Shown here: positions 1-10,197 of the stretch, piece by piece
How positions within the stretch are numbered: the stretch's first letter is position 1
Layout: each line of letters starts with the position of its first letter
NCBI RefSeq assembly: GCF_900115395.1
Contig: NZ_FOWE01000009.1
Span: 62,001 to 126,000, forward strand
Length of the DNA stretch: 64,000 nt
Direction of reading: 5' to 3'
DNA from: Geodermatophilus obscurus
GTDB taxonomy: Bacteria > Actinomycetota > Actinomycetes > Mycobacteriales > Geodermatophilaceae
Translations under genes and position numbers: made by a program
Notes under the pieces: generated by a model
Seen by the model: the letters and a program-made list of their open reading frames with translations, nothing else
Told to the model about the DNA's origin: nothing
The model's database searches: none

Positions 1-761
1 CGCACGACACCGACGCGACGGCCGCGGAGGCCGCGCACCTGTGGTGGCTGGTCGACCGGCCGAACCTCTTCATCAAGATCCCCGCCACCGAGGAGGGGCT
101 GGCCGCGATCACGACGTCGATCGCCCGCGGCATCAGCGTCAACGTCACCCTCATCTTCAGCCCCGAGCGCTACCGCGCCGTCATGGACAGCTACCTGTCC
201 GGTCTGGAGCAGCGCCTGGCCGAGGACGACGGCGCCGACCTCTCCCAGATCGCGTCCGTGGCGTCGTTCTTCGTGTCCCGCGTCGACACGGAGATCGACA
301 AGCGGCTGGACAAGGCCGGCGCCGACCCCTCCCTCAAGGGCAAGGCCGCGCTGGCCAACGCCCAGCTGGCCTACCAGGCCTATGAGGAGGTCTTCTCCTC
401 CGACCGCTGGAAGGCGCTGGAGGCCAAGGGCGCCCGCCCGCAGCGCCCGCTGTGGGCCTCCACCGGCGTGAAGAACCCGGACTACCCGGACACCCTCTAC
501 GTCAGCGAGCTCATCGCCCCCGGCACGGTCAACACGATGCCGGAGAAGACGCTCATGGCCTACGCCGACCACGGCAGCCCCGGCACCCCGGTGCAGAAGA
601 CCTACGACGAGGCCGCCGCGGTGATGAAGGCCGTCGCCGACGCCGGCGTCGACCTCGACGACGTCTTCAGGGTCATCGAGGACGAGGGCGTGCAGAAGTT
701 CGTCGACTCCTGGGACGAGCTGACCGCGTCGGTCAGGAGCGAGCTGGAGGACAAGGCGTGA
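1..761 (+). CDS. tal: transaldolase, 3' part
   Basis: Transaldolase moves a dihydroxyacetone unit between sugar phosphates in the non-oxidative pentose-phosphate pathway. The start lies left of the window; 252 codons are visible, beginning at base 3. The Schiff-base lysine sits in the motif NLFIKIPAT (lysine codon 75-77), followed by the family-typical stretch [13 protein letters not shown]. An internal ATG at 183 is not the start because the conserved core lies before it. It heads a same-strand run with zwf, opcA and pgl, which fits joint expression of the pentose-phosphate enzymes. Confidence 0.95.
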   Translation, partial: HDTDATAAEAAHLWWLVDRPNLFIKIPATEEGLAAITTSIARGISVNVTLIFSPERYRAVMDSYLSGLEQRLAEDDGADLSQIASVASFFVSRVDTEIDKRLDKAGADPSLKGKAALANAQLAYQAYEEVFSSDRWKALEAKGARPQRPLWASTGVKNPDYPDTLYVSELIAPGTVNTMPEKTLMAYADHGSPGTPVQKTYDEAAAVMKAVADAGVDLDDVFRVIEDEGVQKFVDSWDELTASVRSELEDKA

Positions 762-832
762 CCGGTGCACCCGGCTGACCCGCGGGGTAGGGCCGACCCG
801 GGCGCCGGCCCCAGCACCCCCGAGGAGGACCA

Positions 833-2350
833 GTGATCCCCAACCCGCTGCGCGACCCGCGGGACCGTCGGCTGCCGCGGGTGCCCGAGCCCTGCGCGCT
901 CGTCGTCTTCGGCATCACCGGCGACCTCGCGCGCAAGAAGCTGCTGCCGGCCGTCTACGACCTCGCCAACCGGGGCCTGCTGCCGACCAACTTCGCGCTG
1001 CTCGGCTTCGCGCGGCGGGACTGGGGGAACCAGGACTTCGCGGAGCTGGCCCGCGACGCCGCCCGCAACGCCGCCCGCACCCCGTGGCGGGAGGAGGTGT
1101 GGGAGCGGCTGGCCGGCAACGTCCGCTTCGTCCAGGGCTCCTTCGACGACGACAACGCCTTCGACCAGCTCGCCGCCACCCTCGACGAGCTGGAGGGCAG
1201 CCACGGCATCGGCGGCAACGCGGCGTTCTACCTGTCGATCCCGCCGGCGATGTTCCCGGTCGTGCTCAAGCAGATGCAGCGCACGCGCATGGCCGAGAGC
1301 ACGCCCGACCGGTGGCGCCGCGTCGTCGTCGAGAAGCCCTTCGGCACCGACCTGGCCTCCAGCCGGGAGCTCAACGAGCTCGTCGACTCGGTGTTCAGCG
1401 CCGAGGACGTCTTCCGCATCGACCACTACCTGGGCAAGGAGACCGTCCAGAACCTGATGGCGCTGCGGTTCGCCAACGAGCTGTTCGAGCCGGTGTGGAA
1501 CGGCCACCACGTCGACTCGGTGCAGATCACGATGGCCGAGGACGTCGGCATCGGCGGGCGCGCCGGCTTCTACGAGAAGACCGGCGCCGCCCGCGACGTG
1601 CTGCAGAACCACCTCCTGCAGCTGCTGGCGCTGACGGCCATGGAGGAGCCGGTCGAGTTCTCCGCCGACGAGATCCGCACCGAGAAGCTCAAGGTGCTGC
1701 GGGCGGTGTCGCTGCCGGAGGACCTGCGCACCTTCGCCGTCCGCGGCCAGTACGAGCAGGGCTGGCTGGCCGGCCAGCGGGCCCGCGGCTACCGGCAGGA
1801 GGAGGGCGTGGAGGACACCTCGACCACCGAGACCTACGCGGCGGTCCGGCTGGGCGTGGAGACCCGCCGCTGGGCGGGCGTGCCGTTCTACCTGCGCACC
1901 GGCAAGCGGCTGCCGCGGCGGGTCACCGAGATCGCGCTGGTGTTCAAGCGCGCGCCGCACCTGCCCTTCGCCGACACCGACACCGAGGAGCTGGGCAACA
2001 ACCAGCTGGTGGTGCGGGTGCAGCCCGACGAGGGGGTCACCCTCAAGTTCGGGTCGAAGGTGCCGGGCAGCGTCATGGAGGTCCGGGACGTGTCCATGGA
2101 CTTCCTCTACGGCGAGCAGTTCACCGAGACCAGCCCCGAGGCCTACGAGCGGCTGCTGCTCGACGTGCTGCTCGGCGACGCGACGCTGTTCCCCCGCAAC
2201 GCCGAGGTCGAGGCGTCCTGGGCGGTCATCGACCCGCTGGAGGAGTTCTGGTCCGGCAGCACCCCCGAGCCCTACCGCGCCGGGGAGTGGGGCCCGCGCG
2301 CCGCCGACGACATGCTCGCCGCGGAGGGCCGCCGGTGGCGGCGCCCGTGA
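833..2350 (+). CDS. zwf: glucose-6-phosphate 1-dehydrogenase
   Basis: Oxidises glucose 6-phosphate to 6-phosphogluconolactone with NAD(P)+, the entry step of the oxidative pentose-phosphate pathway. The 505-residue length is normal. The N-terminal Rossmann motif reads VFGITGDLARKKLLPA, and the active-site motif RIDHYLGKE is near residue 198. The GTG start follows GAGGAGG at a good distance. It lies 71 bases after tal and 37 before opcA, whose product is needed for activity of this enzyme in actinobacteria and cyanobacteria. Confidence 0.97.
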   Translation: MIPNPLRDPRDRRLPRVPEPCALVVFGITGDLARKKLLPAVYDLANRGLLPTNFALLGFARRDWGNQDFAELARDAARNAARTPWREEVWERLAGNVRFVQGSFDDDNAFDQLAATLDELEGSHGIGGNAAFYLSIPPAMFPVVLKQMQRTRMAESTPDRWRRVVVEKPFGTDLASSRELNELVDSVFSAEDVFRIDHYLGKETVQNLMALRFANELFEPVWNGHHVDSVQITMAEDVGIGGRAGFYEKTGAARDVLQNHLLQLLALTAMEEPVEFSADEIRTEKLKVLRAVSLPEDLRTFAVRGQYEQGWLAGQRARGYRQEEGVEDTSTTETYAAVRLGVETRRWAGVPFYLRTGKRLPRRVTEIALVFKRAPHLPFADTDTEELGNNQLVVRVQPDEGVTLKFGSKVPGSVMEVRDVSMDFLYGEQFTETSPEAYERLLLDVLLGDATLFPRNAEVEASWAVIDPLEEFWSGSTPEPYRAGEWGPRAADDMLAAEGRRWRRP

Positions 2351-2387
2351 CCCGCGGGCCCCGGACCGTCCGAGACGAGGAGACGTC

Positions 2388-3575
2388 GTGACCACCCTGT
2401 GGGACACCACCGGCTCGGCCGTGGTGAAGGAGCTGGCCGCCCAGCGGCGGACCGGCGGGGCGGTGCTCTCCGGCGTCGCCCTGACCCTGGTCGTCGTCGC
2501 CGACGAGGCCCGGGTGGTCGAGGCGGAGGAGGCCGCGACCGCCGCCGCCGAGCAGCACCCCTGCCGGATCCTGGTGGTGGTGCGCCGGCAGATCGACGCC
2601 CCCCTGCCCCGCCTGGACGCCGAGGTGTCCATCGGCGGGCGGCTGGGCCCCGGCGAGGCCGTCGTCATGCGCATGTACGGGCGGCTGGCCCTGCACGCGG
2701 AGTCGGTGGTGCTGCCGCTGCTGGCCGCCGACGCCCCCGTGGTGACGTGGTGGCACAGCGACCCGCCGAGCCAGCTGACCACCGACGCGCTCGCGGTCAT
2801 CGCCGACCGGCGGATCACCGACAGCACCGTCGCCGCCGACCAGCTCACCGCGCTGCGCACCCGCGCGCACGACTACGCGCCCGGCGACACCGACCTGGCC
2901 TGGACGCGGGCCACCGGCTGGCGGGCGACCCTCACCTCGGCGCTGGACTCCGTCTCCGGCCGGCGCGGCGACGCCGTCCGGGTGCTGGGCGGGCGCATCG
3001 AGGGCGACCCCGGCGCGGCCACCGCCCAGCTGCTGGCCGGCTGGGTCGAGTCGCGCGCCGGCGCCCGGCTGGAGGTCGTGCAGGCCGCTCGGCACACCGG
3101 CCCCAGCGGCGTCGACTCCGTCGTCCTCGAGCTCGACCAGGACGAGGAGGTGCGCGTGCACGCCGACCGGCGGGGCGGCGCGGTGATCAGCCAGCCCTAC
3201 CGGCCCGACGCGACCGTGGCGCTGCCCGACCGCACGTTCGGCGACCTGCTCGGCGAGGAGCTGCGGCGGCTGGACCCCGACGAGCCCTACGCCGAGGCGC
3301 TCGAGGTCACCACCGGGGTGAGCGGCCTGGTCGACCGCGCGCCGCTGCGCGCGCACGTGTGGGTCGACCCGGCCCAGCCGGACGGCCCGGGCTCCCCGGT
3401 CGACACCGGCTCCGTCGAGGAGAACAGCCCGCACGGGGAGGCCCCCACCGTGCCGCCGACCTCCGAGGGCACCGACGAGGTGGCGCTGTCCGGCGAGCAC
3501 GACACCCCCGACCCGACCGCTCCCGAGTCGGCATCCGCACCCGAGCCCGCCGCCGAGCCCGGGGCGGTCCGGTGA
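2388..3575 (+). CDS. opcA: glucose-6-phosphate dehydrogenase assembly protein OpcA
   Basis: OpcA is a non-catalytic partner that promotes assembly and activity of Zwf. The 395-residue product begins MTTLWDTTG and contains the family signature around VVTWWHSDPPS near residue 120. The GTG start follows CGAGGAG. The last 80 or so residues are a Pro/Glu/Thr-rich tail that is probably disordered and not part of the conserved domain. Its TGA overlaps the GTG of pgl in a GTGA junction, so the two are probably translationally coupled. Confidence 0.95.
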   Translation: MTTLWDTTGSAVVKELAAQRRTGGAVLSGVALTLVVVADEARVVEAEEAATAAAEQHPCRILVVVRRQIDAPLPRLDAEVSIGGRLGPGEAVVMRMYGRLALHAESVVLPLLAADAPVVTWWHSDPPSQLTTDALAVIADRRITDSTVAADQLTALRTRAHDYAPGDTDLAWTRATGWRATLTSALDSVSGRRGDAVRVLGGRIEGDPGAATAQLLAGWVESRAGARLEVVQAARHTGPSGVDSVVLELDQDEEVRVHADRRGGAVISQPYRPDATVALPDRTFGDLLGEELRRLDPDEPYAEALEVTTGVSGLVDRAPLRAHVWVDPAQPDGPGSPVDTGSVEENSPHGEAPTVPPTSEGTDEVALSGEHDTPDPTAPESASAPEPAAEPGAVR

Positions 3576-4402
3576 GCCTCACCCCCGGCGACCGCATCGT
3601 CGAGCTGCTCGGGCAGTGGTCCGACGGTCCCGTCCCCGACGTCGTCGTCGAGCCCGACGCCGAGATGCTGGCGCGGGCGGTCGCCGCGGCGCTGGTGGCC
3701 CGGCTGGCCGCCGCCCAGGCGGTGCACGGGACGGCGTCGGTGGTGCTCACCGGCGGCGGGGTGGGCACCGCGGTGCTGCGGCACGTCGCCGGGCTGGCCG
3801 AGGAGCCGGCGCCCGGCCAGGACGTCGACTGGACCGCCGTGGACGTGTGGTGGGGAGACGAGCGGTTCGTCCCCGCCGACGACGACGAGCGCAACGAGAA
3901 GGGCGCCCGGGAGGCGCTGCTGGACCGGGTCGGCGTGCCGCCGCAGCGCGTGCACGCCATGCCGGCCTCCGACGCCGGCTTCGCCGAGCCGGAGGAGGCG
4001 GCCGAGTGGTACGCCGGCACCCTGGCCGACGCGGCCCGCGACGCGGGGGCCGAGGGGCCGCTGCCGCGCTTGGACGTGCTGCTGCTCGGGATGGGGCCCG
4101 AGGGCCACGTCGCGTCGATCTTCCCGCACTCCCCCGCGGCGTCCGACGACCGTCCGGTGGTGGCCGTGCGGGACTGCCCCAAGCCCCCGCCGACGCGGGT
4201 GAGCCTGGGCTTCTCCGCGATCGGCAGCGCCGAGGAGGTCTGGCTGCTGGTGGCGGGTGAGGGCAAGGCCGACGCTGTGGCCAGCGCCCTCGGCGGGGCC
4301 GACCCGCTCGACGTACCGGCGGCCGGTGCGTGCGGCCGCCGCGCCACCCGCTGGCTGCTCGACGCCGCGGCCGCCAGCCGCCTGCCGGGCGCAGGCGGCT
4401 AG
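3572..4402 (+). CDS. pgl: 6-phosphogluconolactonase
   Basis: Hydrolyses 6-phosphogluconolactone to 6-phosphogluconate, the second oxidative step. The 276-residue protein has the SugarP isomerase/DevB fold motifs: VVLTGGGVG near residue 55, VDVWWGDERFVP near 92 and LLLGMGPEGHVASIFP near 170. I chose the GTG that overlaps the opcA stop; open reading frame extends upstream but lies wholly within opcA. The gene ends 10 bases from the convergent rbpA. Confidence 0.95.
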   Translation: MSLTPGDRIVELLGQWSDGPVPDVVVEPDAEMLARAVAAALVARLAAAQAVHGTASVVLTGGGVGTAVLRHVAGLAEEPAPGQDVDWTAVDVWWGDERFVPADDDERNEKGAREALLDRVGVPPQRVHAMPASDAGFAEPEEAAEWYAGTLADAARDAGAEGPLPRLDVLLLGMGPEGHVASIFPHSPAASDDRPVVAVRDCPKPPPTRVSLGFSAIGSAEEVWLLVAGEGKADAVASALGGADPLDVPAAGACGRRATRWLLDAAAASRLPGAGG

Positions 4403-4412
4403 CGGCCGGTCG

Positions 4413-4754
4413 TCAGGCGCCGCGGCGAGCGCGGAGCTTCGCCAGGGCCTCCTCGAGGAGGGCGTCGCCGTCGGCGTCGCTGCGGCGCTCGCGGACGTAG
4501 GCGAGGTGGGTCTTGTACGGCTCGGTGCGCGGCACCGGCGGCGGCGCCTGGGCGTCCTGGCCGGCCGGCTGGCCACACCGCGGGCAGTCCCAGAGGTCGG
4601 GGATCTCGGCGTCGGTGGCGAAGGCCACCCGCGTCTCGTGGCCCTGGCTGCACCAGTAGCCGATCCTGTGCCGGGGCGCGGACTCGCCGCGCTCTGCCTC
4701 TCCCATCGGACCCGCACCGACCCGGGTCCCCCGGATCGCGTTGCCACCAGCCAC
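4413..4754 (-). CDS. rbpA: RNA polymerase-binding protein RbpA
   Basis: RbpA is an actinobacterial transcription factor that binds RNA polymerase and group 1/2 sigma factors and stabilises the open complex. The GTG start gives VAGGNAIRGTRVG, the canonical N-terminus, and 113 residues, the usual length. The core domain IGYWCSQGHETRVAFATDA-EIPDLWDCPRCG includes the conserved cysteines. The C-terminal sigma-interaction part begins at RTEPYKTHLAYVRERR. It stands alone, convergent with pgl. Confidence 0.97.
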   Translation of the reverse strand: MAGGNAIRGTRVGAGPMGEAERGESAPRHRIGYWCSQGHETRVAFATDAEIPDLWDCPRCGQPAGQDAQAPPPVPRTEPYKTHLAYVRERRSDADGDALLEEALAKLRARRGA

Positions 4755-4804
4755 GAGCGCCCCCTCAAGACCGACCTGCACGGCGCTGACCGCACCGTTC
4801 GCGC

Positions 4805-4810
4805 AGTCTA
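4805..4810 (-). promoter_or_regulatory. putative -10 element of rbpA
   Basis: On the minus strand the hexamer is TAGACT (TANNNT type), about 50 bases before the rbpA GTG. GGGAAC lies just upstream, but I see no good CGTT partner, so a stress-sigma promoter is not supported here. Low certainty. Confidence 0.35.
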
Positions 4811-4885
4811 GGGCCTGGAGGGTGTTCCCTCGATCACGATTTCGCCCTGACCTGCGGGCAGCGCGGGGTGGTGACGTGCTGGAAC

Positions 4886-4940
4886 GGCCCCGGCGCAGGG
4901 GCCCGCCGCGAGCGTGCGAGCGGTGGGGGGCGCCGGGGTC
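4886..4940 (-). terminator. hairpin downstream of secG
   Basis: Arms at 4886-4896 and 4930-4940 pair over 11 positions (one G-U), with a loop that itself contains a short GC stem. It begins a few bases after the secG stop on the minus strand, so it probably ends the gap-pgk-tpiA-secG transcript. Confidence 0.5.
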
Positions 4941-4945
4941 CTTCC

Positions 4946-5179
4946 TCAGACCTTGAGCAGGATGCCCAGCGTCACGATGCAGATGGTCCAGACCAGCCCG
5001 GTGAACACGGTGAGCCGGTTGAGGTTCTTCTCGACGACCGAGGACCCGGACAGCTGTGAGGACACCGCGCCGCCGAACATCGACGACAGGCCACCGCCCT
5101 TGCCCCGGTGCAGCAGGATCAGCACCACCAGCAGCACGCTGGTGAGACCCAGCAACACGTTGAGGACGAGCTCGACCAT
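4946..5179 (-). CDS. secG: preprotein translocase subunit SecG
   Basis: SecG is a small membrane subunit of the SecYEG protein-export channel. The 77-residue product has two membrane segments (roughly residues 4-22 and 55-75) separated by the conserved loop HRGKGGGLSSMFGG. In actinobacteria secG commonly follows tpiA. Here a substrate-binding lipoprotein gene sits between them. Confidence 0.95.
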   Translation of the reverse strand: MVELVLNVLLGLTSVLLVVLILLHRGKGGGLSSMFGGAVSSQLSGSSVVEKNLNRLTVFTGLVWTICIVTLGILLKV

Positions 5180-5215
5180 GCCGTCCAGCGTAACCGGTGC
5201 CCCGACCGGTCCCGG

Positions 5216-7018
5216 TCAGCGCACGCCCGCGGTGGCCAGGTCGTAGCCGGTGTAGGGCCGCATGACGACCGCGTTGCGCAGCCGCTGGCCGGCCAGGAGC
5301 TGCACGCGGCTCTCCACCAGGGGCACGTAGGCGCCGGTGTCGCGGGCGGCCACCGCCACGTCCCGCCAGGCCGCCTCGGCCGCCTGCGGGTCGGCGGCCG
5401 CGCGCGCGGCGTCCACCGCCGCCGACACCGCCGGGTCGCCCAGCCGCGCGTAGTTGGTGTTGCCGACCAGGCTGATCGAGCGGCCGTCGACGAGCGGCGT
5501 GAGGAACGCGCCGGGGGTCGGGAAGTCCGCGGTCCAGGTGGCCAGCACGATGCCGAAGCCGTTGCGGGCGACGTTGTCCGGGCTGCCGACGTCGGTGGCG
5601 TAGAAGCTCGCGGCCGGCAGCGGGCGGACCTCGGCCCGGATGCCGACCACGCCGAGCTGGTCGGTGACGGCCTCGGCGACCTGCACGCTGGCCTGCGCGT
5701 CGGGGACGGCGAGCACCGTGCTGAAGCCCTCCGGCTGCCCGCAGTCGGCCAGCGCGGCACGGGCGGCGTCGAGGTCGGGCCCGGTGTCGGCGTCCTCGGG
5801 GCCGCCGGGCAGCCCGCCCGGCCACAGCTGCGCGGTGCGCACCGCCTCGTCGACGCCGCCCAGCGCCTCCTGCACGGCGCCGCGGTCGACGGCGGCCGCG
5901 ACGGCCGCGCGGCAGTTCGGGTCGTTCATCGGGGCGACGTCGGTGGGCAGGGCCAGCAGCCGCAGCGCCCCGCTGGTCACGTCGTCGACCCGGTCGGACA
6001 GGGGCACCTCGCCGCCGGCGCCCGCGGTCAGCCGGGTGCCGGTGGCCGGGTGGTGCACGCCGGTCCCGGAGATGTCGACGTCGGCCGAGCCGGCCAGCAG
6101 CGCCTGGTCCCGCTCGAGGTTGGACAGGCCGGTGCGCACGACCACGCGGTCGGGCAGGGCGGTGCGGACCTCGTCGGTGGCGGCGGCCCACTGCGGGTTG
6201 CGGTCGAGGACGATGCCGGTGACGGGGTCGACGGTCGTGATGGCGTAGGGGCCGGAGGACACCGGGTCGGCGCCGTAGGCCGCGCCGGTGTCGGCCTCGG
6301 CCGGCACCGGGCTGCTGGAGGGCAGCGCCAGCACGTGCGGGAAGTCCGGGCTCGGGACGCGCAGGCGGAAGACGATCGTGGCGTCGTCGGGGGTCTCGAC
6401 CGAGGCCAGTCCGAGCCGGTTCGGGTCCTCGTCCTGGTAGGGCCCGGCGTAGCGGTTCGCCGGGTCGTCGAGCAGGTCGACGACGTGGGTGGGGCCGCCG
6501 ACGACGACGTCGGAGGCGAAGGACCGCTCGATGCCGTACTTGACGTCGCGCGAGGTGATCGGCCGGCCGTTCTCGAACCGCACGTCGGGGCGGAGGGTGA
6601 ACGTCCAGGTCGCGCCGCCGTCGGGGGTGGTGCCGGCGTCGGTGGCGAGGTCGGGCACCAGGTCGCCGGTGGACCCGGGCCGCGAGGAGTAGGTGACCAG
6701 CGTCCGGGTGTAGAGCCGCATGAGGTTCCAGACACCCGGCTGGTAGGAGCGCTGCGGGTCGAGGCTGTCGACCGCGCCGGTCACCACCCGCAGCGTGCCG
6801 CCGCGCTCGTCCGAGGGCGCGCGCACCCCGTCGACGGCGGCGTCCGGGCCGTCGCCCAGGACGGGGACGCCCGCGGTGTCGTCCCCGCCGCCGCTGCAGC
6901 TCACCGCGACGGCGACCACGAGGACGACGACGAGCGCGAGGCCCAGGACGCGGCCGGCCGTGCTCGCGAGCAGCGCCCGGAGCCGGGAGCGGGTGGGTCC
7001 CTGCAGCGTGCTGCGCAC
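5216..7018 (-). CDS. ABC-transporter substrate-binding lipoprotein, SBP family 5
   Basis: A 600-residue extracytoplasmic solute-binding protein of the DppA/OppA (peptide/nickel) type. It starts with a basic N-region, a hydrophobic segment near residues 24-40 and a lipobox-like AVSC, so it is probably a membrane-anchored lipoprotein. The family signatures LDPQRSYQPGVWN, TLRPDVRFENGRPIT and a C-terminal YVPLVESRVQLL are present. No permease or ATPase gene lies nearby, so it is an orphan binding protein within the glycolysis/secG run. Its ligand cannot be read from sequence. Confidence 0.88.
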   Translation of the reverse strand: MRSTLQGPTRSRLRALLASTAGRVLGLALVVVLVVAVAVSCSGGGDDTAGVPVLGDGPDAAVDGVRAPSDERGGTLRVVTGAVDSLDPQRSYQPGVWNLMRLYTRTLVTYSSRPGSTGDLVPDLATDAGTTPDGGATWTFTLRPDVRFENGRPITSRDVKYGIERSFASDVVVGGPTHVVDLLDDPANRYAGPYQDEDPNRLGLASVETPDDATIVFRLRVPSPDFPHVLALPSSSPVPAEADTGAAYGADPVSSGPYAITTVDPVTGIVLDRNPQWAAATDEVRTALPDRVVVRTGLSNLERDQALLAGSADVDISGTGVHHPATGTRLTAGAGGEVPLSDRVDDVTSGALRLLALPTDVAPMNDPNCRAAVAAAVDRGAVQEALGGVDEAVRTAQLWPGGLPGGPEDADTGPDLDAARAALADCGQPEGFSTVLAVPDAQASVQVAEAVTDQLGVVGIRAEVRPLPAASFYATDVGSPDNVARNGFGIVLATWTADFPTPGAFLTPLVDGRSISLVGNTNYARLGDPAVSAAVDAARAAADPQAAEAAWRDVAVAARDTGAYVPLVESRVQLLAGQRLRNAVVMRPYTGYDLATAGVR

Positions 7019-7054
7019 CCACCCACCCCCGTTCGGCCGCCGGGGCTGATGCGC

Positions 7055-7867
7055 TCAGCTGCCCCCGGCGGCGCTCCGACAGATCTTCGCGAACTCGTCG
7101 GCGTCGAGGCTCGCGCCACCGACGAGTGCGCCGTCGACGTCCGGCCCGGCCAGGATCCCGGCCGTGCTCGCGGCCTTCACCGACCCGCCGTAGAGGATAC
7201 GGACCACCGCGGCTGTATCCGGGCCGAAACGCTCGGCGAGCCGCGACCGGAGTGCGCCGCAGACCTCCTGGGCGTCCTCGGGCGTGGCCACCTCGCCGGT
7301 GCCGATCGCCCACACCGGCTCGTAGGCGAGCACCACGCGGGTGACGTCCTCGGCGCTCAGCCCGGCGAGGGAGGCGTCGAGCTGGGCGGTGCAGTGGGCC
7401 ACGTGGCCGCCGGCCTGGCGCACCTCGAGCCCCTCCCCCACGCAGACGATCGGCGTGAGGCCGTGCCGCAGCGCGGCCTGGGTCTTGGCGGCCACCACCG
7501 CGTCGTCCTCACCGTGCAGCGAGCGCCGCTCGGAGTGGCCCACGACGACGAAGCCGCACGCCAGCGCGGCCAGCATCGCCCCGCTGACCTCGCCGGTGTA
7601 GGCACCGGAGTCGTGCGCGGACAGGTCCTGCGCGCCGTAGCCGATCGCCAGCTGGTCGCCGTTGACCAGGGTCTGCACGCTGCGCAGTGCGGTGAACGGG
7701 GGCAGGACGACGACCTCGGCGGCGTCGAGCTCCTCCTCGGTGAGGCTGAAGACCAGCTTCTGCACCAGGCCGATGGCCTCCAGGTGCGTCATGTGCATCT
7801 TCCAGTTGCCCGCGATGAGCGGGCGGCGGCCCTCCCGGCGGGCGGGGGCCGGCTGCCTGCGTGCCAT
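7055..7867 (-). CDS. tpiA: triose-phosphate isomerase
   Basis: Interconverts dihydroxyacetone phosphate and glyceraldehyde 3-phosphate. The 270-residue product has the usual motifs: GNWKMH near residue 20, VGHSERR with the electrophilic histidine, the catalytic glutamate in [11 protein letters not shown] and the phosphate-binding ILYGGSVK. The ATG at 7867 is chosen; the open frame upstream runs through pgk and has no TIM sequence. It follows pgk by 11 bases. Confidence 0.97.
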   Translation of the reverse strand: MARRQPAPARREGRRPLIAGNWKMHMTHLEAIGLVQKLVFSLTEEELDAAEVVVLPPFTALRSVQTLVNGDQLAIGYGAQDLSAHDSGAYTGEVSGAMLAALACGFVVVGHSERRSLHGEDDAVVAAKTQAALRHGLTPIVCVGEGLEVRQAGGHVAHCTAQLDASLAGLSAEDVTRVVLAYEPVWAIGTGEVATPEDAQEVCGALRSRLAERFGPDTAAVVRILYGGSVKAASTAGILAGPDVDGALVGGASLDADEFAKICRSAAGGS

Positions 7868-7878
7868 CCCTCGCCCCC

Positions 7879-9074
7879 TCAGTCCGCCAGCACCGCGAGG
7901 CCGGGCAGCTCCCGGCCCTCGAGGTACTCCAGCGACGCGCCGCCGCCGGTGCTGATGTGGCCGTAGGCGGCCTCGTCGAGGCCGAGCTGTCGGACCGCGG
8001 CGGCGGAGTCCCCGCCGCCGACCACCGACAGCCCGTCGACGGCGGCCACGGCCTCGGCGACGCCGCGGGTGCCGGCCTGGAAGGGCGCCAGCTCGAACAC
8101 GCCCATCGGGCCGTTCCAGAAGACGGTGCGCGCGCCGGCCAGCTCGCCCCCGAACGCCTCCACCGTGCGCGGGCCGACGTCGAGGCCCAGCTGCCCGTCG
8201 GGGATCTCCCCGACCCCGACGACCGCCGTCTCGACGTCGGCGCTGAACTCCGGCGCGACGACGACGTCCAGCGGCAGCACGATGCGGTCGCCGGCCTCGG
8301 CGAGCAGCCGCCGGCAGGTGTCGACCTGGTCGGCCTCCAGCAGCGACCTGCCGACGCCGTGCCCCTGGGCGGCCAGGAAGGTGAAGCACATCCCGCCGCC
8401 GACGAGGAGCCGGTCGACCTTGGGCAGCAGCGCCTCGATGACGGCGAGCTTGTCGCTGACCTTCGACCCGCCCAGCACGACGACGTAGGGCCGCTCGGGG
8501 TCGGTGGTGAGGCGGGTCAGGACGTCGAGCTCGGCGGCGACGAGCCGCCCGGCCACGTGCGGCAGCCGCTGGGCGACGTCGTAGACCGACGCGTGCTTGC
8601 GGTGCACGGCGCCGAACGCGTCGTCGACGTAGACGTCGGCCAGCGCGGCCAGCCGGTCGGCCAGCTCCCCGCGCTCGGCGTCGTCCTTGCTGGTCTCGGC
8701 CGCCTCGAAGCGGACGTTCTCCAGCAGCAGCACGTCGCCGTCGCCCAGCGCCGCCGCCCGGCTGCGGGCGTCCTCGCCGGCGACGTCGGCGGCGAGCGGC
8801 ACCTCCGTGCCGAGCAGCTCACCGAGCCGCGCGGCCACGGGGGCGAGGGAGTACTGCGGGTCGGGCGCGCCCTTGGGCCGGCCGAGGTGCGCGGCGACGA
8901 CGACGCGGGCGCCGGCCTCCCGCAGCGCCTGCAGCGTCGGCAGGCTCGCCCGGATCCGCCCGTCGTCGGTGATGGCGCGGGTCTGCTTGTCGAGGGGGAC
9001 GTTGAGGTCGGTGCGCACCAGCACGCGCCGGCCCGACACCCCCTCGGCGAGCAGGTCGTCGAGGGAGCGGGCCA

Positions 9075-9075
<1 letters not shown>
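7879..9075 (-). CDS. pgk: phosphoglycerate kinase
   Basis: Catalyses the ATP-forming step from 1,3-bisphosphoglycerate. The 398-residue protein shows RTDLNVPLD near residue 22, AAHLGRPKG near 63, and the nucleotide-site stretch WNGPMGVFE with the [13 protein letters not shown] loop in the C-domain. The ATG overlaps the gap stop codon (ATGA), which supports translational coupling in the gap-pgk-tpiA operon. Confidence 0.97.
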
Positions 9076-10166
<1,091 letters not shown>

Positions 10167-10197
10167 TCGGCCCCGGCGGCAGCCGACCGGGCGAGGT

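Noticed and set aside
602..2860. Long minus-strand open frame of over 700 codons opposite zwf and opcA
   Set aside because: Stop codons are rare at this GC content, so long antisense frames are expected. The sequence is low-complexity Arg/Gly/Val with no family motif, and zwf/opcA explain the region.
4819..4830. SigR-type promoter for rbpA
   Set aside because: GGGAAC is present but no CGTT or GTT occurs at 17-19 bases, so only the TAGACT element is reported.
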